DNA from: an uncultured Eggerthellaceae bacterium
GTDB lineage: Bacteria; Actinomycetota; Coriobacteriia; Coriobacteriales; Eggerthellaceae
DNA: 9,090 nt
Direction: 5' to 3'
Assembly: GCA_946626265.1 (NCBI GenBank)
Contig: CAMOUE010000080.1
Location: forward strand, 1 to 9,090
The notes below the pieces were generated by a model. The model ran no database searches and had not been told where the DNA came from. It saw only the letters and a list, made by a program, of their open reading frames with translations. The number at the start of each line of letters is the position of its first letter. The stretch's first letter is position 1. Below, piece by piece: positions 6,590 through 9,090 of the stretch. A program made the position numbers and the translations under genes.

Positions 6590-6917
6590 GAACGTCATGG
6601 CCTCGCCGTTTGCGGGTGGAGTTGATATCGAGTTCGACGAGGACGTCGATCCCATGCAGTCGGTGGCCAACATGGTCGACTGCATGCTGGTGCTGGCATG
6701 CGGGCTCATGCTCGCGCTCGTCATGTCTCACAACCTCGATTTCGCGCCCGCGATGGAGGAAGTGGTCGCGGATTCGGACCTCGAGCAAATCGAGCAGGAC
6801 ATCGAACAGGGAAATGCAGCTTTCGACAGCTCGGGCTCGGGTTACGAGGAGCTCGGGATGGTCTATCGCGACCCCGACACGGGAAAGATGTACATGCTCA
6901 AGCAGGATGTGGAGTGA
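6579..6917 (+). CDS. DUF2149 family protein, predicted ExbD/TolR-like partner of the proton channel
   Basis: This is a small membrane protein of 112 residues. The layout is a short acidic cytoplasmic N-terminus (IEFDEDVDP, 17-25), one membrane helix (about 31-50, NMVDCMLVLACGLMLALVMS), and a polar outer part with a Glu/Gln-rich helix (about 59-80). It ends in GYEELGMVYRDPDTGKMYML (88-107), which I recognise as the DUF2149 signature. The stretch VDCMLVLACGLML resembles the ExbD/TolR helix pattern IDVMLVLL, and Asp34 falls on the conserved proton-carrying Asp of those proteins. I infer that this is the ExbD-type subunit of the upstream ExbB-like channel. It lacks an obvious peptidoglycan-binding domain of OmpA type. 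The start is secured by a strong ribosome binding site, and the gene overlaps its neighbour by 11 bases. In methanogens I recall DUF2149 genes beside ExbB-like and CobN-like genes. No CobN is visible here. Confidence 0.85.
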   Translation: MAHRNVMASPFAGGVDIEFDEDVDPMQSVANMVDCMLVLACGLMLALVMSHNLDFAPAMEEVVADSDLEQIEQDIEQGNAAFDSSGSGYEELGMVYRDPDTGKMYMLKQDVE

Positions 6918-6920
6918 GAG

Positions 6921-7061
6921 ATGGCAATAACCGGTTTCGACCATGGCCATGCGACATGCAGGGGGCGCCCTCCCGCGGAGCGCCTCGCTCCCGCTTGGTC
7001 CGATGGGCTCGGTTTGCAGATAACGGGTTCAGTTCAAATCGGAAAAAGGGGAGGTGGCTAG
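6921..7061 (+). CDS. Doubtful 46-codon ORF in the leader before the second GLUG gene
   Basis: An ATG at 6921 opens three bases after the DUF2149 stop and runs 46 codons. GGAG at 6911-6914 lies 6 bases upstream, so it could be translated. The product is Arg/Gly/Pro-rich with no hydrophobic segment, and third-position GC falls in its second half, unlike the neighbouring genes. It resembles no family that I know. It could be a leader peptide or simply chance. I consider chance more likely. Confidence 0.2.
   Translation: MAITGFDHGHATCRGRPPAERLAPAWSDGLGLQITGSVQIGKRGGG
6975..6994 (+). other. GC-rich hairpin in the leader of the second GLUG gene
   Basis: GGAGCG (6977-6982) pairs with CGCTCC (6986-6991) around a CCT loop. 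The stem extends by GC/GC with one bulged C. A palindrome, CATGGCCATG, also lies upstream at 6942-6951. The hairpin is not followed by a T-run, so it is not a clear intrinsic terminator. It may be an RNA processing or attenuation element. No known riboswitch motif was recognised in this 189-base gap. Confidence 0.35.
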
Positions 7062-7080
7062 CGCAAAGCAAAGGTCAGGG

Positions 7081-7110
7081 ATGATAAGGCAATCGAAAGG
7101 ACAGCTATGA
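7081..7110 (+). CDS. Possible 9-residue leader mini-ORF coupled to the second GLUG gene
   Basis: ATG 7081 encodes MIRQSKGQL and stops at TGA 7108-7110, which overlaps the ATG of the next gene as ATGA. AAAGG at 7070-7074 lies 6 bases upstream of ATG 7081. This could be a leader that couples or tunes translation of the large surface protein. Its shortness means it could equally be chance. Confidence 0.25.
   Translation: MIRQSKGQL
7096..7101 (+). promoter_or_regulatory. Ribosome binding site for the second GLUG protein
   Basis: AAAGGA ends 5 bases before ATG 7107. Together with the clear signal peptide encoded immediately after, it fixes the start of the large surface-protein gene. Confidence 0.6.
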
Positions 7111-9090
7111 GAAAGAAAGTGGTGCAGAGGGCGCACAGGGTGCTCTGCTGGGTCATGGCGGTTGCGCTCACAACCCTCATGATGCCGGTGGGGGCATTCG
7201 CCGCCGAGCCCAATGGCGGCGAACCCTCAACGACTCTTCAGGCCGGCGTTGCCGACTTTGGATTTACCACGCAGGATGTGCAAGAGGTCGACTTGAGCGG
7301 TGCGCTCAAGGAGGGCAGCAGCCTCGCGCTGACGTCGACGGACAGCTCGGCGTGGACCGCTGCCGACGGTGACGGCCGCTCCTATATCCAGAGCAGCACC
7401 AACGATGCGAATGCGTCCGTCACGATCGAGTCTGCCAACGGCGGCTGGTTGATCTTCGACTGGGGCTTCGTTGGAGCAGGCAATTGGAAGGACAAGTTCA
7501 CCGTCACGGCGACAGGCGACACGACGTCTTCCACCAACATCGGAGCCAATTCGTCTTCGAATCAAGGCAAGTGGGTTACCAAAGTCGTGCCGGTAAACGC
7601 AGGCACGACGACGGTGACGTGGACGGCCGCCAATTCCGACGGAGCGTTGACCACTGCCGCCTGGCTCGACGAAGTTCGCTTCGTCGAGGAGCAGACGGCC
7701 GTCACGGCCCTGTCGGACGACAGCACCGAAGCCGAAGCGAAGGTCGGGAGCACCGTGACGACGGCGGTCGATCCGGGTTCGTCGGTCACGTTCTCGGCCG
7801 AGAGCATTAACGGTGCGATCTTCGCAGGTTGGAAGGCTTCTGCCGACTCCGACGAGATCGTGAAGACCACGGCGAGTTTCACTGTCACCGTATACGACGA
7901 TCCGGTGAGCTACTACGCATTCTCCGAGAGGCCGTTTGAAGGCTCGGGCACCGAGGCTGAGCCGTTCCTGATCAAGACGACTGAGGATCTCGAAGCGGTT
8001 GCCAAGGCGGTTGAAGGCGGCACGACGTTCGCGGGCAAGTTCCTGAAGCTGGAAAACGACATCGACGCAGAGGGCGCGGAATTCGCCGGCATCGGCGCGT
8101 CATCCACCTATAGCTTCGCTGGCGCCTTCGATGGCGCCGACAACACCATCAGCAACATCAAGCTGACGGGCAGGGGGCTGTTCAACAACACGTCGAGCAC
8201 TTCCACCATCAAGGACCTCACGGTCGACGGCGACCTTGTGGCTTCCGCCAACAACGCCGGCATGGTAGCGGGCACGTTCTCGGGCACGATGACGAACGTC
8301 ACCTCGAAGGGCACGATTACTTCCGATAAGGAGAAGATCGGAGGCCTGGTGGGCAGCCTCGGCGGCGAGTCGACCGTCGAGAACTGCTCCTCCGAGGTCG
8401 CCATGGCAGTTTCCTACGATGGCAACACGCAGCCCATAGCCGGCGGCATCGTCGGTGAGGCGTCCTACCGGACGAAGATCAGCAACTGCACGTTCACCGG
8501 CTCCATCGACGGAACCGTCGACGGCGTTGCCAAAGCCTCCGGCATCGGTGGCATCCTGGGCAAATCCGGTTCGGACACCACGGTTTCCGACTGCACCGTC
8601 ACGGCGAACGTCGCAGGCAAGGCGCGTATCGGCGGCATCGTGGGCTTCACCGATGCAAGCAAGCTGACGGTCACGAACTGCGAGTACTCGGGCGACGTGT
8701 CGGGCACGACCAACGTCGGCGGCGTCGTGGGCTACCTGAACGGACCGTGGAGCTCCGGATCAAACAATCCGCTCGTGAGCGGTTCAACTGCTTCGGGCAC
8801 CGTCAAGGCTTCCGAAGGTTACGCCGGCGGCATCGTGGGTTATGCCGACCGGGCGTCTGAGATTTCGAACTGCACTGCCAAGCAGACGAGCATTGACGGC
8901 ACCGATGCAGCTCGTATCACGACGCTGGGAACCCGCGTCGACGACCTGACGCTTTCTGGGAACAAGGCGCTGGCAACCATTCTGGTCAACGAGGAAGCGA
9001 TTCCCGCCGATGACGAGACCGCCGCTGGCGACAAGATCAACGGCGAGTCCTATTCTGAAGCCCAGGCCCATACCGTGACGTTCGATCCGG
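7107..9090 (+). CDS. Large secreted GLUG-repeat surface protein (3' end beyond window)
   Basis: The frame is open from ATG 7107 to the window edge (661 codons), so the protein is truncated here. A signal peptide spans residues 1 to about 32 (basic MRKKVVQRAHR, a hydrophobic core, then AFA|AEP). Residues from about 45 to 192 form an unrecognised domain with alternating Thr/Val and Trp residues (GGWLIFDWGF, TTTVTWTAA, AAWLDEVRF), looking like a secreted beta-sandwich of the jelly-roll kind. A second beta-type segment with IFAGWKAS follows (about 195-275). The GLUG lead-in GSGTEAEPFLIKTTEDL begins at 279, then FAGAFDGADNTISNIKL at about 337. At least seven repeats follow up to about 590, of the form IGGIVG...SNCTFTGSIDG. 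The tail HTVTFDP at the edge may begin another domain. It resembles the upstream anchored GLUG protein in architecture and lies 189 bases after the DUF2149 gene. It probably acts on the cell surface as an adhesin or ligand-binding scaffold. The function is not known. Confidence 0.88.
   Translation, partial: MRKKVVQRAHRVLCWVMAVALTTLMMPVGAFAAEPNGGEPSTTLQAGVADFGFTTQDVQEVDLSGALKEGSSLALTSTDSSAWTAADGDGRSYIQSSTNDANASVTIESANGGWLIFDWGFVGAGNWKDKFTVTATGDTTSSTNIGANSSSNQGKWVTKVVPVNAGTTTVTWTAANSDGALTTAAWLDEVRFVEEQTAVTALSDDSTEAEAKVGSTVTTAVDPGSSVTFSAESINGAIFAGWKASADSDEIVKTTASFTVTVYDDPVSYYAFSERPFEGSGTEAEPFLIKTTEDLEAVAKAVEGGTTFAGKFLKLENDIDAEGAEFAGIGASSTYSFAGAFDGADNTISNIKLTGRGLFNNTSSTSTIKDLTVDGDLVASANNAGMVAGTFSGTMTNVTSKGTITSDKEKIGGLVGSLGGESTVENCSSEVAMAVSYDGNTQPIAGGIVGEASYRTKISNCTFTGSIDGTVDGVAKASGIGGILGKSGSDTTVSDCTVTANVAGKARIGGIVGFTDASKLTVTNCEYSGDVSGTTNVGGVVGYLNGPWSSGSNNPLVSGSTASGTVKASEGYAGGIVGYADRASEISNCTAKQTSIDGTDAARITTLGTRVDDLTLSGNKALATILVNEEAIPADDETAAGDKINGESYSEAQAHTVTFDP

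Noticed and set aside
3552..6917. Zorya-type anti-phage system (MotA/MotB-like pair)
   Set aside because: The channel pair superficially resembles ZorA/ZorB, but no helicase or nuclease partner is present, the proteins are short, and the neighbours are surface proteins.
6995..7024. Possible promoter, TTGGTC with GATAAC about 18 bases later
   Set aside because: Only 3 of 6 and 4 of 6 matches to consensus; too weak to list in a GC-rich sequence.
7028..7042. tRNA T-loop-like string GTTCAAATC
   Set aside because: No acceptor stem, D arm or anticodon arm can be folded around it.
7061..7068. CGCAAAGC, reminiscent of part of a cyclic di-GMP (GEMM) riboswitch
   Set aside because: The other conserved parts of that riboswitch, including the GGCAAACC-type segment and the receptor helix, are not present upstream.
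7107..9090. DNA-level tandem repeats or a CRISPR array in the repeat-rich gene
   Set aside because: The repeats are visible only at the protein level (GLUG motifs), are degenerate in DNA and of uneven length, and have no conserved repeat-spacer pattern.

Overview
The window is a high-GC stretch with every credible gene on the + strand. The organism is most likely a high-GC Gram-positive of the Coriobacteriia/Eggerthellaceae type. This is inferred from base composition, GLUG-repeat surface proteins with a C-terminal membrane anchor, and an ExbB-like/DUF2149 pair in what looks like a single-membrane cell. No taxonomic marker gene is present.

Region 1 (1-3360) holds three tightly spaced genes for exported or membrane proteins. 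The first is the 3' part of a ModA-like molybdate/oxyanion-binding protein. Next is an overlapping ModB-like permease that carries an unusual extracytoplasmic domain of about 190 residues before the normal permease part. Third is a lipoprotein of the M28 zinc peptidase family with all metal ligands intact. No ModC-type ATPase follows, so the ATPase is either upstream of the window or supplied from elsewhere.

Region 2 (3361-3551) is a short AT-rich island with palindromes and a candidate promoter. It separates the first block from the second.

Region 3 (3552-6917) is a translationally coupled trio. It starts with a GLUG-repeat surface protein with a Ser/Glu/Asp-rich stalk and a C-terminal transmembrane anchor. 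A MotA/TolQ/ExbB-family proton channel follows, joined by an ATGA overlap, and then a DUF2149 protein that overlaps the channel gene by 11 bases. The DUF2149 protein has ExbD/TolR-like topology with an Asp in its only membrane helix. Together the last two look like a proton-motive-force-driven stator or energiser operating without an outer membrane.

Region 4 (6918-9090) is a 189-base leader with hairpins and mini-ORFs. It precedes the start of a large secreted protein with a predicted beta-rich N-terminal domain and at least seven GLUG repeats. That gene runs off the window.

The gene order suggests a cell-surface capture, processing and uptake system: a surface binding scaffold, a proton-driven motor, a surface peptidase and a metal-oxyanion-type ABC importer. 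The link between the parts is inferred from synteny and overlaps. The ligand is unknown.
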